Source of the DNA: Fratercula arctica
Taxonomy: Eukaryota; Chordata; Aves; Charadriiformes; Alcidae
Assembly (NCBI GenBank): GCA_947846985.1
Contig: CANTUZ010000002.1
Coordinates: 153,507,889-153,571,888 of the forward strand
Direction of reading: 5' to 3'
DNA length: 64,000 nucleotides
Both the position numbers and the translations under genes were made by a program. This document shows, piece by piece, positions 27,680 through 39,642 of the stretch (position 1 is the first letter of the stretch; each line of letters opens with the position of its first letter). The notes under the pieces were generated by a model. That model saw nothing but the letters and a program-made list of their open reading frames with translations, did not search any database and had not been told where the DNA came from.

Positions 27680-27920
27680 AGAGGGTCAGTGGGGGGAGGC
27701 AAACTACCACTGACTCCTCCATTGCTGCTACTCAGGGTACTGAGCCTGAGGTTGTTTAATGTCTTCATTAATGAGTGGGATAATGGGACAGACAGCAGCC
27801 TAAGCAAGTTGGTGGGTGATACCAAACTGGGGGAGCATCTGAAGTCAGCCCTTGTCTGAGCATGGGGTTGGCCCAGAGGACCTTCAGGGCTTCCACCCAA
27901 CCTGATTCATTCAATGATTA
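27680..27920 (+). mobile_element. CR1 LINE fragment with internal deletion
   Basis: The first part (TTTAATGTCTTCATTAATGA, then GGATAATGGGACAGA and GGTGATACCAAACTGGG) matches the sense strand of the CR1 reverse-transcriptase region. Near 27845 the text jumps to a CR1 3' end (TGAGCATGGGGTTGG, CAGAGGACCTTCAGGG, CCAACCTGATTCATTCAATG). The intervening end of the CR1 reading frame is missing, so this is an internally deleted copy. It has no intact frame. The left boundary is uncertain and could lie further upstream. Confidence 0.8.
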
Positions 27921-29214
27921 TTGTTTTGGCAATGAACTGGGAAAGTGTTGCACTTTAGGAAAAGTTCTGGTGGTATTAATCTCAGTTTGACAGCAAAGCC
28001 CCTATGGGACTGACTTTTATAATTTGCTCCCACTCTGTATCCTCTAACAAATAGGCAACAGATTCATGTCTTTAGTTGCTTCTTTTTTCTTGCTCCATGG
28101 ACCCTGAAGTCTTCATAGCACTTTCAACAGGACAGGACAGCTGGAGATATTGGTCCCCCGGGTTTGCATCCCCCAGGAAGACAGGTTTTGAATCCAGACT
28201 GACTGAGCAGTCCAATGTGGGAACCTTCCTGATGAGCTGGCCCTGGAAGAGCCCTAAGTAATGATGGCAAGACAGTGATGTAAACTGGGCTGCATAACTT
28301 GGCATGCTGGGACCACTGAGACAAAATACGTGTGATACCATGAAAACATGAATGTTGTTCTTTGGAAAGGAGAGAGGTAGGAGGAAGACGGATCACTCTA
28401 TGTGAGCATAAAAAAGCTGTGCCACACATCTAAACGCAAGGTGACTGGTTGATGGGTGGAAGCTGGATTGCAATTTCAGACTTAATACCTAAAGGTTTCA
28501 TTTGAACATGATTGGGGGGGGGGGGGGGGGGGAGGAGGAGAGGAATGTGACTCCAAAACATGAAATTGCTTAAGTCTGTTGCAAAAAGTGCAATAAAATT
28601 CTAAATATCAGCTTTGCCTTAAAGTCACTGGTGGCAAGGACTTAAAAAAAAAACAACCCAAAAAAGATAAAAAAAAGAAAGAGAAAACCTTCCAGTGACC
28701 TTTCTTTTGCTGCAAGGTTCCTTCAGAGCTAAAGGGTGATTAGCAGCCACCTGAAAAACATATGCAAGGGGGGTGGCATAAAGACTCTATTAAACATTGT
28801 TGTGAAGCAGCAGGGGAGAGAGCTGCAGCTGCAAATGAACCTGTTCTTTGCTCAAGTGAAAGTTTTGGCACAAAGATCAATATAGTGAGACCACAAATGA
28901 ATTGCAGTTATGCTAATATAATATGGGAGGATTAATGCAAATTTTTCGTGTTTAAAACTAGGTTTTGGAGCCCAGTGTTTAAAAATGATCTTAATAAGAT
29001 GCCTGGATTCCATCTGGACATTGATATTAGCATTTTAGAGGCAGAAAGCAGACATTTATGCCTAGGTTCTCATTTCAATGTGGGATCATACCATTCTGTT
29101 AAGAGCTGCCTGAAGACTGGACTCTCTGTGCAGCGATGGCTGGAGCTAACTAACTTTTTATCGTGTCCAAGCCACTAATAAGAAGCAGCAGCGGTAAAAA
29201 ACACTTTTGTTAGT
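27921..29214. other. Non-coding stretch
   Basis: No gene recognised. The segment contains the G19 homopolymer listed separately and A-rich patches at about 28644-28685. The open frames near 28.07-28.43 kb occur on both strands and are unrecognised. Confidence 0.6.
28514..28532 (+). repeat. Poly(G) run of 19
   Basis: Nineteen consecutive G residues followed by GAGGAGGAG-like purines. A long G homopolymer is unstable in replication and sequencing and can form a G-quadruplex. The exact count in the assembly is uncertain. Confidence 0.95.
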
Positions 29215-30170
29215 AACACTCAGAGAACACTCTCCTCTTGCAGTGTCATCTGGGACAGAGCTAAATGACAGGAGTCAAAATTAGTCAACAGAAAACAAGT
29301 CTTGTTAAACAAATCTGATTTTCTTTCAGCAGAATGGTTCTTTCTGATTAAGGATTTGTAATTAGAGGGAATGTATTTAATGTTCCCACACAATATAAAT
29401 AACATATATGTTACAATGGATAACAGCCAGGTACCTAATAAATTTTAAAAGACTGTCAATAGTGAATTTGGGGATGTTGCCAGGGTTTGGCATTGGGAAT
29501 TCACAGCCTGTCTAAACTGTTGAACACTTTCATGGACCATCTGAATACCATAAATACAAACTCAACCATTGATTTCTTGCAGAATACTAAATGATGGTAT
29601 GCTAATTACATACAGAGATTGGGGATACTTGTTCCATCCAAATAAAATATGCTTTAATACAATTAAATCTGAAAGTATGCATTTAGGACAGAAATTCAGG
29701 CATTTAGTAAAGAGTGGAAAAATGTCTCCTCCAATGATTTGACTCCAAGAAAGTGCTAGGGGTCACAACGAGCGAGCAATTCAGCATCCATTTCCAAATA
29801 TGTTCTCTAGCAACAACAAAAAAGACTAAATATGACCTTCTAGTATATGAACAGGGTAGAGGAGTCTTTGGAGTTGAACTATCTCTGCCTAGAGCGCTGG
29901 ATGGATTGATACTGAAATATTTTTATATTCTGAGAGTCTGTATTATTTGAAGGATGTCTAAAAGCTGGAGTGTATGCAATACATACCCACAAAGCAGTGG
30001 CCCAAAGACCTGAAAAGAAATCCATGTGTAACAAGATTGGAGTCTGTTTTGTTGAAAAGTGACTTGATCACAGAGTACACTGAGAACACACCAGAAGTTG
30101 AAGTGTGTTTTATGCCTCAGGGGAAAGGGTAACAATCTGATGCCTGGAAGTTGAAAGGGGCACACTGAAG
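29215..30170 (+). mobile_element. Old CR1-L-like LINE relic
   Basis: Blocks in sense order resemble the CR1-L reverse transcriptase and downstream frame: AAGTCTTGTTAAACAAATCT, a GTTGAACACTTTCAT block, AAATCTGAAAGTATGCATTT followed by AGGAC, GGGGTCACAA, then AAAGTGACTTGATCACAG and ATGCCTGGAAGTTGAAAGG. The copy is badly decayed and every frame is interrupted. CR1-L elements are shared by birds, crocodilians and turtles, which fits an old insertion. The match is from memory of the family; boundaries are approximate. Confidence 0.65.
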
Positions 30171-32624
30171 TGGGAAAGAACAGCAGGGAGCACGGGGTGC
30201 TGGGACACACCATTGCAGTACTGGTGAGTTTGTGTCTCAAAACTATTCAAAACTTTTCTTTATTCAAAAATAGAATAGAGAACCTTCCTTTGAGGATGAG
30301 ACTAAAAGTGCCTGGCATATTCAATTTAAGGATGTATGTTTGAGCAGAGGATATAAAAAAGAGTGTACTGGGGCTTGACAAACCTTATGTGGGTATGAAC
30401 TGGTCACAGGTAAGTGCAGGCTGGAGATGGGTGAAAAATTTCTAATTATTATGGCAGTAAGGTCCTAAAACATCATTTCATTAAGAGTTGCAGGGTTGTT
30501 CTGAGGAGGCTGTTTAGTTTATTAGGACAATTTTGTGATATAGCAGCCCACAGTAATGGATGTGGACTTGCTTAAACATGAAGGTGCTTTTCACTTGTAT
30601 ATTGTAATGAAGCACAACAGAAGAGGTCCAGACTGGATGGAGCTTTTCATCTTTACAATCTGCAATTCAGTAGGATGGAGTGTTTCAGTTGCACACAGTT
30701 CCTGGTTGTGTGAGTCTTCCGTTAATTCTTATTCAGGACAATACCCCTTTTTGTACTGTTTCATTCCCACCTGTTCTGAAGACTAGGCCATGAGAATAGA
30801 GGGCATTCAAGGCTCTGTAGTCTGAGACTCAACATTGCTAAAATGCAGACAAATTATTGCAATGGTTCTGATTTTTTTTTTAAAACTGCAACTTAATAAA
30901 AATATGCTGTCAGAAAGTATTATTGCCATATATCATGGCTATCAAAAGACTTGGACAAAGGTAAATAACTGTAAATTTTGATTTGTACCTGAACAATCCA
31001 AATCTCCAATATCAAATAGCAAGGTTGGCATGCAAATAAACATTTTCACATGAATTCTAGGTTTTGGGTTTGATACAGCTGCAATATCTACCGAAATGGC
31101 CCTCTTTGTCTATTTTGACATTCCTATTTAAATTCCAGCTTGAAATCAAACTCAGATTACTGTAGATTATATCAGTTAACTATGCATTTTTCCCCATCAT
31201 TTAAACAGTTGGTCCAAATTTAAGCAAATGCTTAATTTAATTAAATTCTTTCCTTGTCATTTTCAAAAAAAGTTCTCTCAAAACAAAATCTGTCTGGTTT
31301 TGTCTGTGACACAGGTTAAAATCTGCATCTTCTGTAAGACTTTAATGCTCCTTCTGCTACCTGGAGGTCTAGTTTAACATCACGGTTTTTTCAAATGTCA
31401 TGCTCAAAATATACTTTAACTTTCTAATGACGAACGAACACTATTGGAGGTAAGCCATCAGTGTAGCAATAACCATAGGTTTGACTTAGCCAATTAACAC
31501 ACTTCTATATTCAGCACCTCCACCCCCAAGAATATGCTGATCATTTATACTAGCCTGTGCCTCACATATGAGGCTGTCAAAATTTATTTCCCATATTTCA
31601 AGTCTGTAAATTGTAAAAGAGTATTATACCACTAGAATCATCCCTAGAACTAAAGTTATTTCACTGAAGTGTAATCACAATAGGAAAATACCATTTTGTG
31701 GTTTTGGAAACACAAGAAGATGCTTAACCTTTTGAGTGGCCAGGGGGATGTGTAAAGACCTTGAGCAGGATACATGGTTTAATGGGCAGATTAGGCAAAA
31801 CCACATAATCATGAGGATATGACATTATCCTTGTAAAAAAAACCTATGAAGATTGTATCTCAAACAGAAAATGCTTAAAATCTGGTCTCTACAGATTTAG
31901 AAAATCCACAGTTCAAGTGGATTTCTTGTTCATCTTACAGAATCTCAGCTTTAATTACAACGAAGCTGCTGACCTTTGTGATGTCCTGATAGTCTCCAAA
32001 ACGCAAACCTTCAAACAGATGCTGAAAGAATAATAAGTGAGAAGTTCCCTTTCTTTTTCTCAGCACTGGTTCTAAAGCCCAGGTATGTAATTTAAACTTT
32101 TAATTTACAACCACGATGTGAACAGGTGCATGTTACAGGTGGCAGACTTGTTCTGCTGTTCCACAGAGGTTAAAAAAGTTTGCACAAAATCAAAGGTGAA
32201 TCTTTTGACCATTCAAAAACAGATATAAAGGCTAGAGAGTGTACAGACAGTTTCTTGCATTAGAAATTCCCTCAGGTCTTAATGTGTCACAACACTATGA
32301 GGATGATATGAAGGAACTTTTATTTCATTTTGAAGTGGATACTTAGATCCAGAAAGGTGTCATGTTGGTGAATTCCAGTTGAAACTGGTTACACCTAAGA
32401 GCCCAAATATATTTGAAAGCTTGGAGCGGAAAGACTTGTGTACCTGAAGCCTGCAGAAGACTACAGGTGCTCCACCTGTGTCTCCCAAGAGACACCTCAC
32501 ACCTAATTGATTTCTCTTTTACTTCTGCTAGTAGTAGTAGAAAATTGTGCTTAGTATGGTCAGTTTTCAAAATGCTTGCTTGACTAAAATTAATTAGATA
32601 TCACAGCATCCTCAGAATAACTTA
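30171..32624. other. Non-coding AT-rich stretch
   Basis: No gene, RNA or transposon that I can support. Only short random frames. Confidence 0.6.
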
Positions 32625-32762
32625 CTGTTCTCTGTTTATTAGCTAGTAAACTGAAAGGAGGGACTGAAATTACTTTGCCAAAGCCACACATCAAGTCCAG
32701 ATTAGAACTTGTATTTCCGCATTCTCAATATTTTGCTGTAACAGTCTGATTATACTGCCTGT
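32625..32762 (-). repeat. MIR-like CORE-SINE relic
   Basis: The + strand shows TAGTAAACTGAAAGGAGG, then TTACTTTGCCAAAGCCACAC, then ATCAAGTCCAGATTAGAACT, then ACAGTCTGATTATACTGCCT. This follows the order of a reverse-complemented MIR: 'aaactgaggca', 'acttgcccaaggtcacac', 'gtggcagagc.ggatt.gaac', and a 3' box near 'ctatgctgcct'. Strongly diverged, and placed by recalled consensus. Confidence 0.7.
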
Positions 32763-32972
32763 AGTTATCACCTTGCCAGTGCAGTATTGCTCCCCTAGGT
32801 CTCCTTCTTCCTAATAGTGGTTAACTTTCAGACCATATTAAATGCTCACTGGAAATGTGGATGAGGGGGATTGGCCAAAACTGTTACTTTGACTTTTTTT
32901 ACAGAGTTTTTAAACCTAACATAATTTTTTTATTCTGTGGATGCCTAGAGCTAGACATCATTATACACCCAA

Positions 32973-33022
32973 ATTAAGGTAGACCTGAATTCTTCAGATT
33001 AAGGTAGACCTGAATTCTTCTT
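32973..33022 (+). repeat. 25-bp tandem duplication
   Basis: ATTAAGGTAGACCTGAATTC plus TTCAG at 32973-32997 repeats at 32998-33022 with 23 of 25 bases identical (the last two differ). Two units only. Confidence 0.95.
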
Positions 33023-35922
33023 CTACCATAATGCTTATTTAAATCAACAGAGGAATTGTTGGTAAGCATGCCTGGAAAACAAGACGCTTTTATTTAGCTG
33101 TCTGAAGGTGGGCATTTTAAAACTCATGACCTGACTTTTAAGTGATAAGTCTCATTATCAAGTGAGAAACTAGTTTTCTATACAGTATGTTTCAGAGTAG
33201 TGCTGGGAGAATTTATTTTTTTAAAGAAGAAAAGACAGCTTTCTAATATGTCATGTCATGTTCTTAAGTCTAGTGAACTAAGAATAAATGTGAGTGTTTT
33301 TTTCTTAGATGAATTTAGTTTGTCCCTAGACTTGGTAGGCAATACAGGATGCCTGTTCTTATGAGAACAACGAATATATCTGAGAATAACTCTTCTAGAT
33401 GTAATGAGGCCATTTGTTAACACCTTCCCCAGAAAACTGCTGTAATCTTTATCAGTTCTGGGGACTGGCTTTCGCTGTATTGGGCTGAGCCACTCCTAAT
33501 ACAGCAGCTCAGTAGAACGGAAGCAAACACACGAAGGTAACGGAAGTTCAAATGCATGCTTCCAGCTCCTATGCGTTAATGAAGAAGAAAGGTAATGATA
33601 AATGAAAAAACAAGGATTACTTGGGGCCAAATGGAAGGTTTCTGCCCTGTATCTGCTTAGGAAAGCTGACAACTAGCAACTCAAAGCTTTAATGCAGAAG
33701 CAGTGCTAGAATATCATAGGTGGGCCCTCAACTGTGATGGGCTGACAAGGAAAGAATAAGCACTCTTGAAGTCATTAAAGAAAACCCTAATAAAATTCTC
33801 ACACACCTTAGGTCTGTGGGATGACAGCATTAAATGTCATCCTTTTGCCTCCTGCTGTCAGGATGTCCTGACCTGACAGATTGCCTTTCACAAAACATCA
33901 GATTAAGGATGTGCTTTTCACTTGTGTTCCAGTTTTTTTCCAGAGGCAGTTAGGAGAAAAGGAGATTTTTATATGTGTTTGTCTGTCCCAACCAGCCCAG
34001 ACACTATTGCTGAAAATGAGTAAAAAATGAGTAGAAGTATGGTCACGTCCATCAGGCAATTAGTCATGAAAAAAATCAGGAACAGTGCGAAGGGACAACT
34101 GCACAAAATCCACTGGTACTAGTGGCAGCAAGGGGGGACAGTCACAGGACTTCAGACCTGGTGTGAAAAATGGGTCACCGACACCCAACCTGGGGCTGAG
34201 ACTGCTGTAGGGCAAGAGACCAAAGGGGTGGGAGAAGGAGAGACTTGCACCCACAAATGCCGTTCCAGGCTTTGCAGGAATGAAAAAGAGCTTATGCCGT
34301 GTTATTTTTTATTCTGTATTGTATTACTTTTCTCCTGTGTACAGGACCACATGAACTCTCTGCGTTGCTCTCTCTTCCTTCCTCTGGGCTACAGAAGGTC
34401 AGATGTGCATAAGAGAGATTACAGCGGTGGTTAGACCTCTCCCCTGTGCCTCAGCTGCAGTGAATCTCCCCGTCAGTGGTGGCATCCCAGTGATGTGCTG
34501 GTGGCCCCCGTCAGCCCCAGGGACCACTCTGTGTGTGGAGGCAGCGGGAGGCACGAGTGACAGCCGTGCTGACTAATCTCAAACCCGGGACAGGCGCTGC
34601 CAGGCCAATTTCATGAAGTCAAAATGGGATTTTGTCAAAGACGATGAGGATCTGGGATAAAACCTGCCCCGTTTCACTGTAACACCTGACCAAAGCCAGC
34701 CCAGCAGAGCACACAGGCTCGCTGGGGTGCATTTACTGGTGCAAGTAACACCTTTTCCATTAGCGCACCCTTCCCCAGGCGTGAGTAGGGAGATGCTGTC
34801 CACCACAATCCAGCTTTTTCCGTCATTCCCTTGCAAGCAGCATCACAACTATAAACCCAACTATAAGCACAGCATATAAAGCAGCTCTGTAATTACAGTG
34901 ACTTAGTGGTCCTTTGCAGTGTGAATACAATCAATTGTGGGCACACAGCGATACATCCCCAGTGCACGCACAGCGAGGCAGGAGACTGTGGTACGTGGCA
35001 GCAGATTGTGGCTACCCCAAGTATATTTACTTCCCTTTTTCAAAGCTTCTTCCTGCCTGGGATGATGGCTAGTGAGCTCTTTGCACCCTCCATTACAGAA
35101 AGGACTTATTTCTCAGCATTATCAAGATACTGGACAAAAAAGAGGAAAATCTAATTAGCTAAAGGTTCCTTCCTCTGCCCTGTGTTTTAAATAATCTTGC
35201 ACACAGGGATTTTACCTGTTTTCCCAGCTCTTGCTAATACAGTCTTATTAAATATGAAAGCAGCAAATGCAGTGATTAGATATACCGGTTTTTTAAATGA
35301 AATCACATCAGTATCTGTGCATCCCTTTTAGGCTTACTTACTGTCATACCTGAATAGGCTGGATATTGCAGGCAAATGAGCATCTAGATAATATTTCACA
35401 TCTGAGGTCTCATTCTAAGGGATCTGCTTATTCAGCGAGGCATCAGAATTAGATATTTGACTTTTTGTGGCCTATCAAAATGTGCCGGGCTAAAAATTTT
35501 GAGCTAAAACTAAGCACAGTTCCGTGTTACCCATGGACCTGGACAAGTGGAAAATCTGTCCCATTGCTTTTTCAGGCCTTGCAAAAAGTTGCTTATGAAA
35601 GAGCTCCTGGCAAAGAATTGTTCACAGGAACTGGAAAATAACTTCAAACATAAAATAAATCGGACACAATAGAAATCTCTCTGCATTCACTCAGTGAATA
35701 CAATGCATCATTTCTGAGGGAAACTTGCTTTAGCCAGAAGTGTCTGCCCAAGTGCTGGCTCTGCCAGGTAGCAATATCATTGCCCCAGTCCAATAGCTGG
35801 ATGCCCAGGGCATTTTTCTAGGTGCTGGGAGATGTGTATTCAATTTCAAGTCCACTGAGGAGTACTGTCAGTGTTCTTTTTGGCTTCAAACCGGTCCAGA
35901 TGCATTGCAGCCCCAGCAGCGT

Positions 35923-35949
35923 CTCCAGCTGTGTCACAGCCAGCTGGAG
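35923..35949. repeat. Inverted repeat, 9-bp stem
   Basis: CTCCAGCTG (35923-35931) pairs with CAGCTGGAG (35941-35949) across a 9-base loop. A further CAGCTGGA follows at about 35957. It may be chance in a CAGCTG-rich patch; each CAGCTG is also an E-box. Confidence 0.7.
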
Positions 35950-37140
35950 CAGGCAGCAGCTGGACAAGTTCCCACGTGCTCCTTGAATAACCTGTGGGCT
36001 GGTTTCAGCGTGCTGGGTTGAAATGGCTAGGTGTGTTACAGTTCACTTAACAGCATTAATGGGAACTTACACTCTTTTACTGGGATGCTGAGGCGTTTTA
36101 CAAAAAAAAATCAGTATTGCCTCTTATTTTGTCAGGACGTTTGGCAGCTCTGCTTGTAGCAGCTGGCTCCTAGGTTTTGGCCCCTAATGGGCTACTCAGA
36201 AGTGTCCAGATTCTACTAAAATCTAGGCCATCCATTCCTGCCATTGGCTTCTTCTGTCCAACCTGCCCTTCAAGGCCATTGTAGCATTATTTCCAGATTA
36301 TTATAATTCCCCAAATCTAAGTCTACTTTTCTTAAAATTAACTATAATTATTTCAGTTGGTTCAGAATAACTTGAACAAGGTAACAGAACTAAGATAACT
36401 TGAATAAGCAGGTTTCTCATTTGCAAACTAACCTCTCCTTCCTTTGACTATCACTTCACTGAAGTGAATCAATGACTTTTGACTCCCACCACCGCAAAAT
36501 ATTCCATTTTTAAGCCAACCACATTTATTATGTCTATTTAAGCACCAAGCACATATTCACCTGAAGCCAATGGCACTTTCTGCTTATTGTGAATTCTAGT
36601 GTGCAGAGAAAAAATAAAAGAGACTGATCTCAAGCTTAGAAAATCCAGCCACCAAGAAAACAAATTATTTCATGGAGGGCTATCTGATCTCTCAAGAAAT
36701 AAATGCTATATCTCTTCATTCTGCTTTTGTGTCCATGGCTAATGCTCATGCCATTTATAAGGTGAACTCTCTATTTCTATACGTGGCTAGGATTTTTTAT
36801 TCCTTATTTCTGATGTCTTATTACAAGGTGCCAGTTAAAATTCTCTTAAAAATCAGAAACTCATCCCATATGTGACCTTTCTTTATATTCGATAACAAAG
36901 ACGCCTGCCGTTCCACCTTGTCATCTAGACATTTGTCACTGTCAGCCTGGGATTCCATGAAGGTTTTCATTTTCTTTGAAACACTGCCCTTCTCACTTTT
37001 GCAGCGAACCAGTGCCTTGAGAGGCCAGCGTGGGCTATTGACACCTTCACAGTCACCATGGATCAAAACTGTAAATGTTTTTTGAAAATCAAATACTGAA
37101 TCAAATACCGCAGCCATCTCATGAAATTCTCCCTCCTTAG

Positions 37141-37292
37141 GAGAAAATCTACTGATCTTTCAAAAAATGGAGAGCCAAATCCTCTTCTTGAGTAAATCAA
37201 GAGATCTATCAGCTCAACAGGAGTTACTAGATGGAATTTTCTGGCCAGCATTATGCAGGAGGTCAGACTAGGATGGCCCAATAGGCTTTTTT
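37141..37292 (+). mobile_element. Possible old LINE 3' end relic (CR1-L/L3-like)
   Basis: TTATGCAGGAGGTCAGACTA followed by GGATGGCCCAATAGG resembles the 3' end of old CR1-L/L3-type LINEs ('caggaggtcagactagatgat...atggtcccttctgg'). Upstream similarity is weak, so the left boundary is a guess. Confidence 0.4.
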
Positions 37293-38182
37293 TCACCTTA
37301 AAACTGCTGTCTCTCTCAGGCTTTTCAGTGGAATCACCTGACATTACATCAGTTGAGGTTTTGACCCATTTCTTTCTTTCATCCTTTTTTTTCTGAAGCA
37401 GGAATATTTCTATGCCTGTAACTCCATTTAGTAACCTTGATTGTTTCCCTTCTTGGAGGAAAAAGGAAAGTTCCCCATACTCACATACACTAAGTTTAAT
37501 TATTCTCCAAAGATCAGTAGGTTTTTGAAAGGGGAAAGGAACAGATAAAAGAAAAGGTCACAAATTTATCCTGTATTGGCTCTCATGAATGCACACAGTG
37601 TGCCTAACATCTTCTAGAAACGCTCATCGTATAATCAGTTTAGGATGTTACACATATTTTGTCTCAGCATTTCTTTTATTCAGATTGTCATATTACTCTG
37701 TTCTCAGTGACAAAATCGTGTGATCTTGAAATGGTTTATAATGGGATACTTAGATTTCCTTTTAACATGCTTAAATATTTTGAGTGCACTAAGAATTCTG
37801 AATCAAGCAGTGGTAAGACTAACACAGTTATTTGCAAAATATTTGAAAATAACTTCTTCACTCTGTAAACCTCCAGAGACAAACACACACACAGAAAAAG
37901 TAAAAAAAAAAAAATGAACAAAATTGAAGTGAACATTTAAAAATACAATTTAAGATTAAAAAAAAGTTAATGCTACGGTTATCCCGTAAACAAATAGCAC
38001 AAATTCTGCAAAGTCAGAGTTGAAGTTGAATATAAAAGAAGTGGAAGGTATAGTAATGCACAGTTAAGGCACCCACACAATCTTAATGTGTATCAGTGTA
38101 ATAAGATAAACATGCATTAAAATCAATCTACTTATGTTTTGACCCCAACTTGTATTAATTTGACTTATCAGACCTAATAATT

Positions 38183-38200
38183 CCCCCCCCCCTTTTTTTT
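38183..38200 (+). repeat. C10-T8 pyrimidine run
   Basis: Ten C followed by eight T. Low complexity. Confidence 0.9.
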
Positions 38201-38280
38201 CTATTCATTATGTCATTCCAAGGTAGAATTAAAATTATTTTGACATCTTATTTGCAAGAAGTCTGATTCACCATGTTTAA

Positions 38281-38302
38281 TTTTTTTTTTTTTTTTTTTT
38301 TT
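38281..38302 (+). repeat. Poly(T) run of 22
   Basis: Twenty-two consecutive T residues. No adjacent gene-like or LINE sequence was recognised that would make it a retrotransposed poly(A) tail on the minus strand. Confidence 0.95.
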
Positions 38303-39620
38303 GCATCAGAGTAACATGATTCAACAAGCCCAAAGAGCAGATGAGAAGTCACTGAAAGAAAAATACAACTGTATGAAGCAAAGAGCAGAGAATGGAGATG
38401 AATACGTGATGCTGTGCCCTGATCAGCTTTCTCTTGTCTTCTCTCCCTGTGATAACAAAATTAAACACCTTTATGGATGCTGGTCAGAGATAATCTAAAT
38501 ATCTTCATCATCATCTAGGAATTAAGAAATTAATTGCTAGTATATAAGGTATGCATAAAATGATTATTAAATTCAAATTTTTACAGCTTAAGTACTGAGT
38601 AGGGGATTGTCATTTAGGTAGTTTGCAACCTCAGAATCAAAGTAAATAATTAAATATTATATTACAGCTTTTGGAGAACATTACCTACATTTTGAGCAGA
38701 AAGGGGAAAAAAGTTTGAATATATTAATGAACAGGTGCAAAGATTTATGCCTTCACTAAAAGAAACAGTTAACACTGCAATGATCAGATAAATCCTTTTT
38801 TACCTACAAGCATTAAGAACAGGACATATGCATCCATTGTATTTAAATTTTTAATAACTCTTTTATTTCACCTTTACTCATGCAAAAGCCTGGTCATCTT
38901 CTTGCTGTATTGTAAACTTCAAGGTATGGTTTTTAGCTAGGTGCCACCTGTTGAACAGTAACACACACCGTTTATTTGGACTATATTGCAAAAAATGCTG
39001 CAGTTCAGCTCACAGGTAAGTTAGAAATATGTTAAACAAATTATTTGTGCTTCCCTGGCTGATTTTGCATCAGTGATTCAACAGCAATTTACTCTTTTAC
39101 CAGCTAAACAAAATTTTTGTTACCAGGTGCAATCTGTCCTGTTTGGGCTCATAAACAGTAAGTTTCTGGATGGTAATTTATATAATTTTTTTGCCAGTTA
39201 GAGAGATGATTCTTCTTTTTCAGGTCAGTTTTGGAATTAATTTGGTACCAAAACCATTATCTAGTATGAATAAATTCTCTGAGCATATAGATTGCTGTTC
39301 AGACTTTAGTGTCCTTATTAGAATGCATGGAGCTTCTTTCTTTCCAGGGGTAAAATAGAAACATAAACATTTGCATCATAAATCTCAACACTGTAGTTGC
39401 AAACTTATTTTTTTCCTTAAATCATATGAATGCGTAGGATGTCACATCTTATTCCCAGGCCTTATTTTAATTCTTTGACTGCATTGAGTATTTCAGTCTT
39501 GTGAGTTAAACTTAAGCAACTATACAATAACTGAATTCTCATTGGTGATCAACTGTGTTGGTTGTTTAGTCACGACAACAGCAACTGCCCAAAAAAGGGA
39601 AGTTTAGATCATGATTCTTC

Positions 39621-39642
39621 TTCTCCCCCCCCTCCCCCCCCA
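39621..39642 (+). repeat. C-rich run
   Basis: TTCTCCCCCCCCTCCCCCCC followed by CAGCC. Low-complexity pyrimidine tract; the minus strand is G-rich. Confidence 0.9.

Larger units (their letters stand above)
32763..37140. other. Non-coding stretch
   Basis: No gene recognised. It contains a 25-bp tandem duplication and a 9-bp-stem inverted repeat, both listed separately, and a somewhat GC-richer patch at 34430-34740. That patch has no splice or coding evidence. Confidence 0.55.
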
